From assembly GCA_025716855.1 (NCBI GenBank), contig JAIXMQ010000007.1, positions 124,001-188,000 of the forward strand: 64,000 nt of DNA. The letters are read 5' to 3'. A program made the position numbers and the translations under genes. The notes under the pieces are model-generated. The model did not search any database, was not told where the DNA came from, and worked only from the letters and a program-made list of their open reading frames with translations. This DNA comes from Pilaira anomala (Eukaryota > Mucoromycota > Mucoromycetes > Mucorales > Mucoraceae). This document shows positions 12,024-21,860 of this stretch, one piece after another (within the stretch, counting starts at the first letter, position 1; the number at the start of each line of letters is the position of its first letter).

Positions 12024-13275
12024 TTACTCGTCTGATTCAGAGTCGGTATAAGAAACTAATGCATTGGCAGATTTTCCATCTTCAGTCCGTAACTTTTTTG
12101 TTGTTGGTTTTACAACTATATCCTTTAACTTTGTTGTAGATTGTGTTTTAAGATTAGAGTTATAAAATGGATCTGTTTTTAAACGTGTATGAATTTTAGC
12201 TACATGACTCAAGTTTTTTAAATGTTGGTCCGTTTTCGGTTGCTTCATATCAAATAAAGGTTTGACAGCTACTGCTAATCGCTTCTTCTCAAGTAGATGA
12301 GGGGTTGCATATTCTACTGATTTAGCACCGATGGTGTCACTGATAGCTTCTGGTAATAACTTGATTCCTAATGAGTGTTTGTCTCTCACCTTCTCTGAAG
12401 CTTCATGGTTAATTTTATCTATTTTTTTAACGGTTCGAAACTGCTTTCGTAACAATTGTGATTTAGCATAAGGATCAGACCATTGTGAATCGTTTAAATT
12501 TTGGAGTTGACTAATATGGGGTGTGGAGGCTTCCATGATTTTCTTATCATTGATATTGTGTTCCAATCGATACATGGGATCTGCCTCCAACTTTTCTTTA
12601 GTATCTTCTGGTTGTAATTGAATAACTTCGGTATCCTCCGGGTTCCACTCCTCCATTTTTTTACGAGCTCCACTCACGACTACATAGGCAGAGTTCTATG
12701 AAGATCTATTAGTTTAGAGTTTGAACTGAGGAACTGATCGGCCTTGGTTTTTTTTTTTTTCCTTTTACCTTTGGATCCGTTTGGATCTCGATATAATTAT
12801 CACATAAATGACACTTCATTCGAAATTGAAGAATAGGAGTACTATAGTAGTTGCCTACCTTCTTTTTTTCGGCATTATATCTTACACCTATCATTAATGT
12901 GTGAGTGATATACGTATATGTGACAGAAAGACTTTTTTTTCTCTCTCTTTAAACCTTGTCCAATATGGTTATTACAACCTAAACACCAAATATTGTAAGG
13001 CAATTCAAATCTATAACGAGATTAACAACGGCATTAACAGAGGAAAATAAAAGCATTACCTCACTACTAGAATGCCTTCGTCGATTTTCTTTGCTCTTGC
13101 TCCATAAGCATGAGTGCCATTAAACTTATTAATGGATCCCTAAATTTATTAATGTGAAAAAAAAAACAATTTAGACTTGCGTGGCCATTATCTTTTTGGA
13201 ACTGACGAATGTTGTCACAAGCTTTACTTTTTCTGGTGTCCAATCAGGACTGTAATACTTATTGAATGGTTGCAT
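12024..13275 (-). CDS. SAF4: CCDC130/Saf4-type (Cwc16 family) splicing factor
   Basis: Five exons (13275-13228, 13139-13060, 13010-12955, 12887-12769, 12695-12024) splice in phase to a 324-aa protein. It starts MQPFNKYYSPDWTPEK and continues through GTHAYGARAKK, RFELPYNIWC, GVRYNAEKKKVGNYYSTP and MKCHLCDNYIEIQTDPK, the hallmark conserved N-terminus of the Cwc16/CCDC130 family. Two CxxC pairs (in NIWCLGC and MKCHLC) are the expected zinc ligands. The C-terminal half is charged and low in complexity, ending in acidic SDE residues, as is usual. Family members act with the spliceosome; CCDC130/Saf4 is the branch without the Yju2-type C-terminus. All four introns are 49-88 nt. It is transcribed in tandem with, and downstream of, the sulfurtransferase gene. 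Confidence 0.93.
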
Positions 13276-13395
13276 TGAAAAAAGAAAGTGATAAGGTAAA
13301 AAAATAATGAAAATAAAAAAAAAGGCAAGAAAGCACCCGGGGGAGAGAAACAATTTTTTTGTATGAATATGTCGTTGAATTAAATTATGCATTTT

Positions 13396-14503
13396 TTATT
13401 GCTTTTTAACAATGATAGCATCCTTTTGAGCAGCATATTCTGTCCAGCTACCATCATAAACGGCGACATGTTTAGCACCGATGCGCTCTAAAGCAAAATA
13501 AAGAATAGAAGCAGTAATACCACTACCACAAGATGTAATGATATCTTTCGAAATATCCACACCATTGGATTCAAATACCTGTCGTAACTTGTCGTCATCT
13601 AACATCTTGCCAGATTCCACAAGTTGATTAAATGCAATACTGATTGAGCCGGGCATTGCGCCCGATGATAAACCCGCACGTGGTTCAGGTGCTTCACCTG
13701 TGAAGCGAGCATAGGGACGAGCATCAATGACCAATGCACCTCCTTGACCGTTTTCAATAGCCCGCGCATTAGATAAGACTTGTTCATAGTTACGAATTAG
13801 GTTTTTATCAATGGAGGGTACTTTATAGCTCTTGGGCTCAACGGGAGATGGAGGACCACTTTCGGTAGGGCCATCAATTTTCTCCCAAGCGGGTAAACCA
13901 CCATTTAATACAGAAATCGAGTGATGACCAAATACCTTTTTAAAACTATAAGAACGAATTTATCATTTAATAAATTAATAAATAGAATGTATTGTACCTT
14001 GAATGTCCAATAAACTCTACAAGCGGAGAAAATACCGGCTGTATCATAAACAACGATATGATCATTTTGATCAATACCCAATTTCCCTAGAGAAGTGAGT
14101 TAATTAAAAAAGGGCCTTTTTTTTTAAAAAAAAAATCACATTTCCAGCATAAAATTTACCAACAGCATCAGCAAATGAATGAGGAGTAGGTAGCATATGA
14201 GGAAGATCTGTGGTGGTATCCTTGATTGTATCAATGCCGAAAAATCGAGAACCGACAATTCTCTTTTCCAGATATTCTTTATATGGATCTCGGTTCGTAT
14301 TCGGCATATGCCAAGAGCCATCTAATATTTTGACACTTTGTAAAGCCGACTGGAGTTCCTTGGGAGAAACGAGACTTGACAATGAACGTTGTTGAGTCAT
14401 GAAGGCTGAAACAGAAAGTTTATTTTAGTAACTAGGAGAGTTGGCTTAGGACATACGCGTCCAGCTTACTTTTCTTTAAACTAGAACTAGCTTGTTTAAA
14501 CAT
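13396..14503 (-). CDS. TUM1: 3-mercaptopyruvate/thiosulfate sulfurtransferase with mitochondrial presequence
   Basis: Four exons (14503-14470, 14405-14160, 14086-13998, 13935-13396) give 302 aa with two rhodanese domains. The active-site loop CGSGITA, with Cys at about residue 259, is of the mercaptopyruvate sulfurtransferase type. The first, inactive domain contains GSRFFGIDTIKDTTTDLPHM and DHIVVYDTAG. The start was chosen because exon 1 adds MFKQASSSLKK, which joins in phase to TFMTQQRSLSSL: a basic, Ser-rich, acid-free leader typical of mitochondrial import. The next Met (14400, in exon 2) would give a leaderless form. The intron at 14087-14159 uses GTAAAT and restores the conserved GKLGIDQND; reading through it gives a poor match. 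Related enzymes move sulfur from mercaptopyruvate to tRNA thiolation or cyanide. Confidence 0.93.
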
Positions 14504-14565
14504 ACGAGTTTGAAAGTAGAAAGTTGCTAGAGAAAAAAGGAAGAGGGCAGAAAAAAAAAAGGAGA

Positions 14566-14587
14566 TAGAGAGAGAGAGAGAGAGAGA
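14566..14587 (+). repeat. (GA)n microsatellite
   Basis: A GA run in the divergent intergenic region, just upstream of the sulfurtransferase start. Confidence 0.85.
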
Positions 14588-14801
14588 TTTACAGAGATGC
14601 TTGATGACGTTGCTGTATTTAGTAAGGTGTCACTAAAAAGTTTAAATTCCCTAAAATATACATACAATGTGGATCTAGTTTTGATATGAACCTTTCAATT
14701 GCGAATTTCTATAAAATGAGCTCATTTAACCTTTTAGGAAGTTTTTACGTATATAGAGGGTCATTAATCTGTTTACAATTTCTTGCCCTTTTCTTTCACT
14801 C

Positions 14802-14824
14802 TTTTTTTTTTTTTTTTTTTTTTT
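14802..14824 (+). promoter_or_regulatory. Poly-T tract upstream of the FUSC-like gene
   Basis: An unbroken T23 run ends 30 bp before the ATG at 14855. Similar runs sit before other plus-strand genes in this window (18194, 19217, 20155). Poly(dA:dT) tracts exclude nucleosomes in fungi, so a promoter role is plausible; this is inference. Confidence 0.4.
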
Positions 14825-14854
14825 CTTCTACTTTTTAAAAAACCAGTAAAAAAA

Positions 14855-14998
14855 ATGGCAGGAGATAAACCTTTATCTCATCGACCTTCAAACGCTGGTA
14901 GTCAAAGCACAACTGTAACCGATGTCAGCCAAGATGATACTAACACCACAATCAACGGAAATGTCAAAAAAGAAGACGATAATATATCTTTTCATTCA

Positions 14999-15036
<38 letters not shown>

Positions 15037-17025
15037 GATACAAACAATTAAATCTAAACTAAACAAAATAAAAAGCTTATTTAGATAAACCATTTGAATT
15101 CGAATATACAACCGAAAAGGTCAAAGTACCAGGACAGGAACGTATTACAATTGTAGAAGATGTCCCTTTTCCTCGTTCAGAATACGAGCAAGCATCTCCT
15201 GAATTGATTAAGAAAGAAGTTCATCCTTGGATAAAAGCTATCACGGGATCGGCCATTTACAATTGGATTCATGCACAACTTATAAGTCCTACAAATCGAT
15301 ATGCATTTCAAATGGGTACTGCGTTTACAATTGCTGCCTTACTTGTAGTGATTGACCCTGTTTCTAAAATATTTCCTAATGTGTTTTGGGTTGGTAAGTT
15401 GTTTACATTTTGTTTTAAAAAAATCCCCGTTGTTTTTATTATACATTATATATATATATATATATATATATGTATTTTTTTCTTACTTACAAAGTGATTT
15501 ATGTACAGGTGTTTCTGTTGTGACAGTATTAGATAATACAGTAGGAGGCTTCTTAAATCTGAGTGTACAAAGATTGATGGGTACATTGATTGGAGGTGCA
15601 GCTAGTATTATTGTCATGACATTGACTCGCGCTTGCTTTCATCCAAACTGGGATTGGCCAGCAGCAGTTGTATTATGTGTTTTGATGTTTATCCAAGTGT
15701 TTTTTATTGCTAAATTGAAGGTGATACCAAAATACGCTTATGCAGGAAGTATTGTATGTGGGTTGATTTTTTTTTTTTTTTAGATTGGTTTTTATTTTGA
15801 TTGATACTGAACTATAGATTATTATTAGGGCTTATTAACAACAGTAATTATTTTATTATCCGGTTACTCAGATTTAATTCATGATCGTTTGTCATATACA
15901 GCAGAATTAGGTGCCTGGAGAACATTAAATTTGATTTTTGGTATTGTAATCTCACTGTAAGTTTTATTTATAATAACTATATTACAATAAGACCCTAAAC
16001 CAAAGTATATATATATATGTATGATTAGATTTGTTTCTATTTTTGTATTCCCACTAAAAGCAAGTAGTGTCATGCGACAAAACTTAGGAAAGGCAATGGA
16101 GGATGCAGCAGAACTATATGAGAAATCATCTGAATACTATTTAGATTTCAGTGGATCTACATCAGCTGTAGATGAATCTTTGGCGCAAAAAGTAGCAAAA
16201 AGGCTGCCAGCTGGAGAAATAAGTTTGACTGAAGCCATCACACGATCGTTCTCTGCGCGAGGACCAGATCATTTACGGCAACAAATTGAAGATAGTAGTA
16301 AATTTTGGACACACGATGCCATTACGAGTATCAGTAATCAGGCGTTTGGCGTCTTGGCTAAATTACAAACCGAGTCCACACGATTGCGAAATGTGTCTAA
16401 CGAGTACTATGTTCAGAGTGTTTTTCATATTATTGGAGGAGGAAAAGATCGATGTAAGCGAGATTTGCGAAGAACCAAGCGATACAATGAAGCGATTGAA
16501 GCGATGAAACGTGTAGTGTGGCCCTTGGTTTCATTTAGGTTGCTATTGCCTTTGATTAGTCTTAGTCAAACAGCAACACGATTGGATGAGGTGACAGGAA
16601 CCAACATAACAGATCAGTCAGCGACTTTAAGAGATCGAATTACTCCAACAAAGGAGACATTGGAAAGCTTTGAAGATAGTTTAAATGTGATGATTCGGTT
16701 AGGCAAGATCTTAAAGGATTATAATCGCCCTTTAAGCGAGTTCCCAGAGGATTGGATGGATATTGATCGTATGGTAACGGCAGGCAACTTACATATTCAA
16801 CGTGAATTAAGGCAGACGGTTAAGATTGGTATGCATGGACAAAATATGGATGGAATCAAGTTATTATCTTATTACGGGTTCTTGGTGAGGTGTTCCATGA
16901 TTTGGGATGGATTAAGAACGGTTGTAGAGAAACTGAGTCCGTTAAATGGTACACTGAGTCGTGCTTCAAGTATGGGGATAGGAACTCCTTTACCGCATCG
17001 AGAATATGCGTTTGTTGCGGAGTAA
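14855..17025 (+). CDS. FUSC/ALMT-like multi-pass membrane protein
   Basis: Exons 14855-15002, 15085-15393, 15509-15753, 15829-15956 and 16029-17025 give 608 aa. A polar Ser/Thr/Asp-rich head (MAGDKPLSHRPSN...) precedes about six hydrophobic segments: AFQMGTAFTIAALLVVIDP, SVVTVLDNTVGGFLNLSVQR, LIGGAASIIVMTL, WPAAVVLCVLMFIQVFFIA, GLLTTVIILLSGY and LIFGIVISLFVSIFVFPL. A long soluble helical tail follows (MRQNLGKAMEDAAELYEKS...). This layout, with a GTLIGG-type glycine motif after TVLDNTVGG, matches the aluminium-activated malate transporter/FUSC superfamily, so anion transport is likely, with unknown substrate. Intron 1 begins with GT followed by a roughly 30-base A run. It is divergent from the sulfurtransferase gene, with 351 bp between the starts. 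Confidence 0.87.
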
Positions 17026-18091
17026 AAAAAAAAGCCTTCTTTTTTCATATTTTTTTCCATGTATTATTTTTATTTTATTTTGTGCTGTGTACATTAATCT
17101 ACTTTCATTTTCTTTAAAACATGCTTGATATTCCCCCCCCCTCCCTTCTTCTTCCTTCTTCCTTCACATATTTAAAACAATAAAAAAAAACATTATAAAA
17201 AGAGAGAAAAGAAGCTTTTTTTTTCTTTTTTAGCGCAGATCTTTTGGAGATCTTGTAAATAGAGAGGGGGACAATCACATATTTTTGATTGGCTCACAGG
17301 ATCATCGTCCTATATATTCAGGGGAAATAAATAAAGTAATTTCTTTTCCTCTTATCTTATTTAACGTTCTTGTCTCAATTAAAGGGGTGTTATAACTTAT
17401 AGAGATCTATACGGTGACCCGGTTCAAGATGCTATTGTATTATAATAAAAAAAGAACGCCAATCTAGAAGGTAGCTACTAATTATAGATTAGGTTGCTTA
17501 GAAGCAAACTTTTTTTTTTTTCTCTATATATGTGAGATACTTTCTCGGTTACTTTTTAAATAATAAATGTTCCCTCTCTCTTTCTTTCTTTTTTAGTTCA
17601 AGTTTGAAATATATTTGTATATAAAGGTAAATTTGATGTAATTGAATTATGATATAATGTATGAAAATATGTCATTGAAATGTAATCTTAAAAATTTGTA
17701 TATAAAACTTAGTAAAGAAATTCAAAACCTGTTTCCATATTAAAATTAACCTAAAAAAAAAAAAATCAAAATGCTTATATGCTCATAGAGCCAGGAGAGT
17801 TATAAATAAAGTTGAAGAAAAGGGGAAGGAAAAAGGCGATAGTGCATGTACACCTAGTGAACTATGTATCCGTATTTGGATCTACAATAAATCTCTACAC
17901 AAGCATATATCAAAAAAAAAGTGGCGACATAATTCAAATGATAAACTAACGATACTTTGTTTACGTTTTTGACACTTCTTTTTAATGAAAAAGATATACA
18001 CTTTTTTTTTTGACGTTTTGAAAGCTCAAACGCTCTTTGAATGTTAAGCGCGAAAGAGGGTTTTTTGACAGCTAAACGTGACTGCAGAAAA

Positions 18092-18122
<31 letters not shown>

Positions 18123-18193
18123 GGTTATTTTGAAACCAAAGGAAAATTTTTCTGTTATATTCCTTTCAACTTTATATCTTTTATCTATACAAT
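17026..18193. other. Intergenic, no gene seen
   Basis: Contains pyrimidine-rich and A/T-rich runs, a C-rich patch near 17130 and the 5' region of SNU13. No coding block joins through splice sites. Confidence 0.6.
18094..18122 (+). promoter_or_regulatory. Poly-T tract upstream of SNU13
   Basis: T29 ending 71 bp before the SNU13 start codon. It is the second of four long T runs placed within about 140 bp of plus-strand starts. Confidence 0.4.
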
Positions 18194-18723
18194 ATGGTAA
18201 ATTGAAGGTGTAAAAGAAAGTGATTATAAAATAAAGATATTAAATTTATATGTATTTTAGAGTGCTCCCGTTAACCCTAAGGCTTTCCCTCTTGCTGACG
18301 CTGCTTTAACTAGCACTATCCTTGATCTCGTTCAACAAGCTTCTCATTACAAGCAATTGAAGAAGGGTGCTAACGAAGCCACCAAGACCTTAAACAGAGG
18401 TATCTCTGAATTCATTGTCATGGCTGGTAAGTTTTTTTTTTCATTTTAAACTTTGGGAGAGAGATCAAGAAGTATAGATCTTAACATAATTTTTTTTTTA
18501 AATAATAGCTGATACCGAGCCTCTCGAAATTCTCCTTCACTTGCCTCTTCTCTGTGAAGATAAGAACGTTCCTTACGTTTTTGTTCCTTCCAAGACTGCT
18601 CTTGGCCGTGCTTGTGGTGTCTCTCGTTCCGTTATCTCTTGTTCTATCACCACCAACGAAGCCTCTGATCTTAAGCCTCAAATTCTTAGCATCAAGACTC
18701 AAATTGAGAAGCTTCTTATCTAG
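18194..18723 (+). CDS. SNU13: SNU13 (15.5K/NHP2L1), L7Ae-family RNP protein
   Basis: Exons 18194-18196, 18261-18426 and 18509-18723 encode 127 aa, beginning [18 protein letters not shown]. The kink-turn-binding signature [14 protein letters not shown] is at residues 35-48. The hydrophobic core [19 protein letters not shown] and the C-terminal [15 protein letters not shown] follow, all diagnostic of Snu13. The protein binds the U4 snRNA k-turn in the U4/U6.U5 tri-snRNP and the box C/D snoRNA k-turn in the nucleolus. The first coding exon holds only the ATG; a 64-nt intron separates it from AGT GCT CCC. This is the only ATG that joins in phase to the conserved N-terminus. Length equals that of yeast and animal orthologues, within a few residues. 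Confidence 0.96.
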
Positions 18724-18976
18724 ATTAAATAATATACATATATAACCAATCAAGTAAACCTTTTTCTTGGTGATCCTATGTTTGGTGCTGAAGACTAACT
18801 TTGTTTTTTTTATTATTATTATTTTCTCATGATGCACTCTCAGTGAAAGAAAAGTTTTATTTTGTATTTTCTTGTAAATAGTAAAATAAACGCAATTTTT
18901 TTTTATAAACACTTTAAACTAAGGAAAATGTCCCTGAAATGAAAGTTGGATATATAATCATGATGGGATTATCTCT

Positions 18977-18997
18977 TGTGTGTGTGTGTGTGTGTGT
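18977..18997 (+). repeat. (TG)n microsatellite
   Basis: About ten TG units downstream of SNU13. Confidence 0.9.
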
Positions 18998-19088
18998 AGA
19001 TCCCTGCAGTGCTACGATTTAGATATATATTTAAATAATCATCTCCTGTATTGAAAGGGGATGAAATCAAGGGGATTATGTTCAAAAG

Positions 19089-19095
19089 TATAAAA
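19089..19095 (+). promoter_or_regulatory. TATA-box-like TATAAAA
   Basis: TATAAAA followed by AGG, 122 bp upstream of the ATG at 19217, just before a T30 run. Placement suits a core promoter; in AT-rich DNA such matches are also frequent by chance. Confidence 0.4.
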
Positions 19096-19117
19096 AGGTT
19101 TTATTTTTCCTCATTTT

Positions 19118-19119
<2 letters not shown>

Positions 19120-19149
<30 letters not shown>
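19120..19149 (+). promoter_or_regulatory. Poly-T tract upstream of secreted-protein gene
   Basis: T30 followed by CTTCTTCTT, ending 68 bp before the start codon. Likely promoter or 5'-UTR pyrimidine tract. Confidence 0.4.
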
Positions 19150-19216
19150 CTTCTTCTTGCCTTGTCTTTTTTTATATATATATATAATCAATACATCTTC
19201 GAAGCATAAAATAAAA

Positions 19217-19896
19217 ATGAAATCTACTGTCGCTTTAACATTATTAGCTACTATTGCTCTTCATCAAGTAGCTTATGCTCAAAATGATGCTCCTGCTATG
19301 CCTACTTTACCAACACCTGTAACCGATATCTATTGGTGGAAAACTCTTTTGACTGGAGATGAAATCAATAATTATTTAACTGGACCTGCTACTGAAGCAG
19401 CCACGCCCACTCCACAAGATGCCACTACTACTACTCAAGCCAACAAGTCTACTCCCACCACCGACGATAAGTTGTCTGCCGCCGCTACGCCTACAGATAA
19501 TGCAATTTCAAGTGTTGAGAGTAATGCATCTGTTGCTGCATCTTCTGCTTTAGATAATGTATCAACATCATCTGGTATGGTAGCAGCATCTTCTGGAGGT
19601 AAAAACAAAAAGAAAAACTCCCTCTTTTTTTTTTTTTTTTTTAACTAAAACTCCTTCTTTATTTAGTTCTTTCTCCTTCTGCTATTGCTTGGACAAGTTC
19701 TAGCGCTAATGCACCAGTAGCAGCAGCACCTACTGTAAAATCATCTTCTGCTATGTCACCTAAACCAAGTGGATCCATTATTCCTGCCTCTAGTACGAGC
19801 AATCCAGCTCGTCCCAGCAGTGAAGGTTCTGCTGTATTGGTCACTAAAGTTTTGTTCTCGGTAACTTTGGCAGCTGTATTAAGAAATCTTTTGTAA
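19217..19896 (+). CDS. Secreted Ser/Thr/Ala-rich protein, probable GPI anchor
   Basis: Two exons (19217-19598, 19667-19896) give 203 aa. The N-terminal signal peptide MKSTVALTLLATIALHQVAYA should be cut before QNDAP. The middle is rich in Ser, Thr, Ala and Pro (TPTPQDATTTTQ, SNASVAASS), as in heavily O-mannosylated cell-wall proteins, with a small ordered block VTDIYWWKTLLTGDEINNYL near the start. The C-terminus ends in a hydrophobic tail (VLVTKVLFSVTLAAVLRNLL) after a small-residue segment, which fits a GPI-anchor signal. I do not recognise a domain. The gene lies in tandem with a second surface protein at 20155, suggesting a pair of wall components. Confidence 0.82.
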
Positions 19897-19987
19897 TTTT
19901 TATAATATAAAAATTTAATTTTTACCCACTTAATACATAATATATTGATGATTAAAGAAAAAAAAAAAAGACTTTCTTTTGTTACAC

Positions 19988-19990
<3 letters not shown>

Positions 19991-20020
<30 letters not shown>
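19991..20020 (+). promoter_or_regulatory. Poly-T tract upstream of the gene at 20155
   Basis: T30, followed by a second pyrimidine-rich stretch up to 20130. It sits about 135 bp before the start codon. Confidence 0.35.
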
Positions 20021-20021
<1 letters not shown>

Positions 20022-20154
20022 TCGATCTATAAATAAAGGAGAAGAAAAATAAATAATTATTATTTTTTTTTTGATATAAAATACCCCTTTTTTTTTATTA
20101 TTTTCTTTTCTCTTTTCTCTTTTTCTTTTAACAAAATATTTAAAATTAAAAAAA

Positions 20155-20830
20155 ATGAAGTTCACTGCTATTGCTACTGGTTTGATTGCTGCTTTCAGTC
20201 TTGTTTCAGCTCAATTAACTGCGCCCATGCAAAACTATAATGTCAGTAGCCCAGTCTCAAATGGACCTTATGTTATGGGACAAATTTTGCCTTGTACCAT
20301 TCAATTATTTGAGAATGTCATGTCAGGTACCCAAAAAAAAAAAAAAAAAATAATAATAATATTTATCTATTTATTTCTTATACTAAATATATATATATAT
20401 TTTATTTTTAATTCTAGATATTCAACTTTCCATTAGCCTTGAATCAGCAGTTTCTGCAAATGCTACTTACGTTGTTGCAGCATCTGTTGACGTCTCCAAG
20501 ACAACAGCTAGTGCAAAGAAAAATGGCAATGTTACTTACTATGAGCATTCAGTGAACTACAAGATTCCTACAACACTTATTCCGGGTGTTTATAAAGTCG
20601 TCTTTTTTGATTCTCGTACCAATACTCATTTGGACGTGCCTATTAATGTTTTGCCTGTTGCATCCGCTTCCGTTGTTAAAAACCCATCAATGACAGGATC
20701 TTCTACTATATCACCTACTTCACCTGGTTCCATCTTTAAATCAGATAATGGAAATGGTGTTGGTACCATGTCACCTACTAAGGCAGTTTTATCTCTTGCT
20801 TGTGTTGCTGCTTTTGCCTTAATGCTTTAG
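20155..20830 (+). CDS. Kre9/Knh1-like secreted GPI-anchored protein
   Basis: Two exons (20155-20326, 20418-20830) give 194 aa. The signal peptide MKFTAIATGLIAAFSLVSA precedes QLTAPMQNYNVSSPVSNGPY. A beta-rich domain follows (YVMGQILPCTIQLFENV...VDVSKTTAS...YKIPTTLIPGVYKVVFFD), similar in layout to the Ser/Thr-rich GPI-anchored Kre9/Knh1 family domain. A Ser/Pro-rich stalk and a hydrophobic C-terminus (AVLSLACVAAFALML) then indicate GPI attachment. Expected location is the cell wall or outer plasma membrane. The intron contains A-rich and TA-rich runs. The family assignment rests on layout; the secretion and anchor calls are firmer. Confidence 0.8.
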
Positions 20831-20960
20831 AAAATAAAAATAGGAGAACCGACCGTTGTACACGTGTGATATTTAAATAGAGAGAAAAATAATGAGAGAA
20901 AGAGAGAGTTCGAGGAAACAACATAATAATCAATTTCTTACATAGTATACCTTTTTTTTT

Positions 20961-21007
20961 CTCTCTCTCTCTCTCTCTCTCTTTTCCTTCACCCTTTAAT
21001 TCCTTTA

Positions 21008-21033
<26 letters not shown>
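20961..21033 (+). repeat. (TC)n microsatellite, two runs
   Basis: Two CT-dinucleotide runs (20961-20982 and 21008-21033) separated by a T/C-rich spacer, just 3' of the Kre9-like gene. Confidence 0.9.
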
Positions 21034-21039
<6 letters not shown>

Positions 21040-21819
21040 CCTTCTCTCTCCTTTTTTTTTAATGTTTTTTTACGTCTTCTTTTTTAAATAAATATATTAC
21101 GCAGTTACATTTTTTGATTTATTTTGTAACACTTTAATGAAAATCTTTTTTAAAAAAATGAATCTAAAAAAAATTATCTTAAGTAGTACAATTCGATATT
21201 TGTTGTACATGGACTTAATTCTGACAGTAAAAGAGTATCGAGAGAAGAAAAGGAGGGGGGGGGGGGATTGTTTACATTTATAAATCAAGATTGTAATTCA
21301 ATCTTTATCACTTTCATTATGCTAAGCACGTTTTGATTGGGTCATACATTGCCTTTACTGCAAATCCTCCTTAATGGTTACAATGCAAATGCTGCAGTAG
21401 AAGAAAAATATAAAAATAAAGCGATATATACGCACTATTTCTAGCGGTGTATTAATAGCGAATCTCTTCGTTATACATTAACGGATCCTGAATCCATTAG
21501 ATATCATAAAAGACCTGATTTTTTTCTTCTAATTGGACGAAAGGGTGTGAGAAAATATAGATATAAGAAAAGTACAAAACGTATGATCAATTCCACCAAA
21601 ATGAAATTATTTAGGGTTCTTAAAGTGTGGGACATGAGTACGGTACTTGTTACTGTCAAGTAATTATAAATTCCAGGTCAGATTTTATCGAGTGTACTCA
21701 AAAAGTATATTATCTGAAATAAGAGTAGCATATTGTAAAGTCTATGACATATTTTGATAAATTAAATATCTTCAGTATGATTTTTTTTTCTTACATATCT
21801 TTGCACTCAGGAATAAAAT

Positions 21820-21821
<2 letters not shown>

Positions 21822-21859
<38 letters not shown>
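21822..21859 (+). repeat. (GA)n microsatellite
   Basis: About 19 GA units without interruption. Confidence 0.95.

Positions 21860-21860
<1 letters not shown>

Larger units (their letters stand above)
18724..19216. other. Intergenic between SNU13 and a secreted-protein gene
   Basis: Holds a (TG)n run at 18977-18997, a TATA-like element at 19089 and a T30 run at 19120-19149. There is no further gene. Confidence 0.6.

Noticed and set aside
14104..14400. Start of the sulfurtransferase at the Met at 14400
   Set aside because: An upstream exon joins in phase and adds a mitochondrial leader; the 14400 Met is kept only as a possible alternative start.
18481..18912. 143-codon minus-strand frame
   Set aside because: It is antisense to the conserved SNU13 coding exon and has no plausible composition of its own.
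19659..20165. 168-codon minus-strand frame
   Set aside because: Antisense to the secreted-protein exon and rich in Lys/Phe from homopolymers; a shadow frame.
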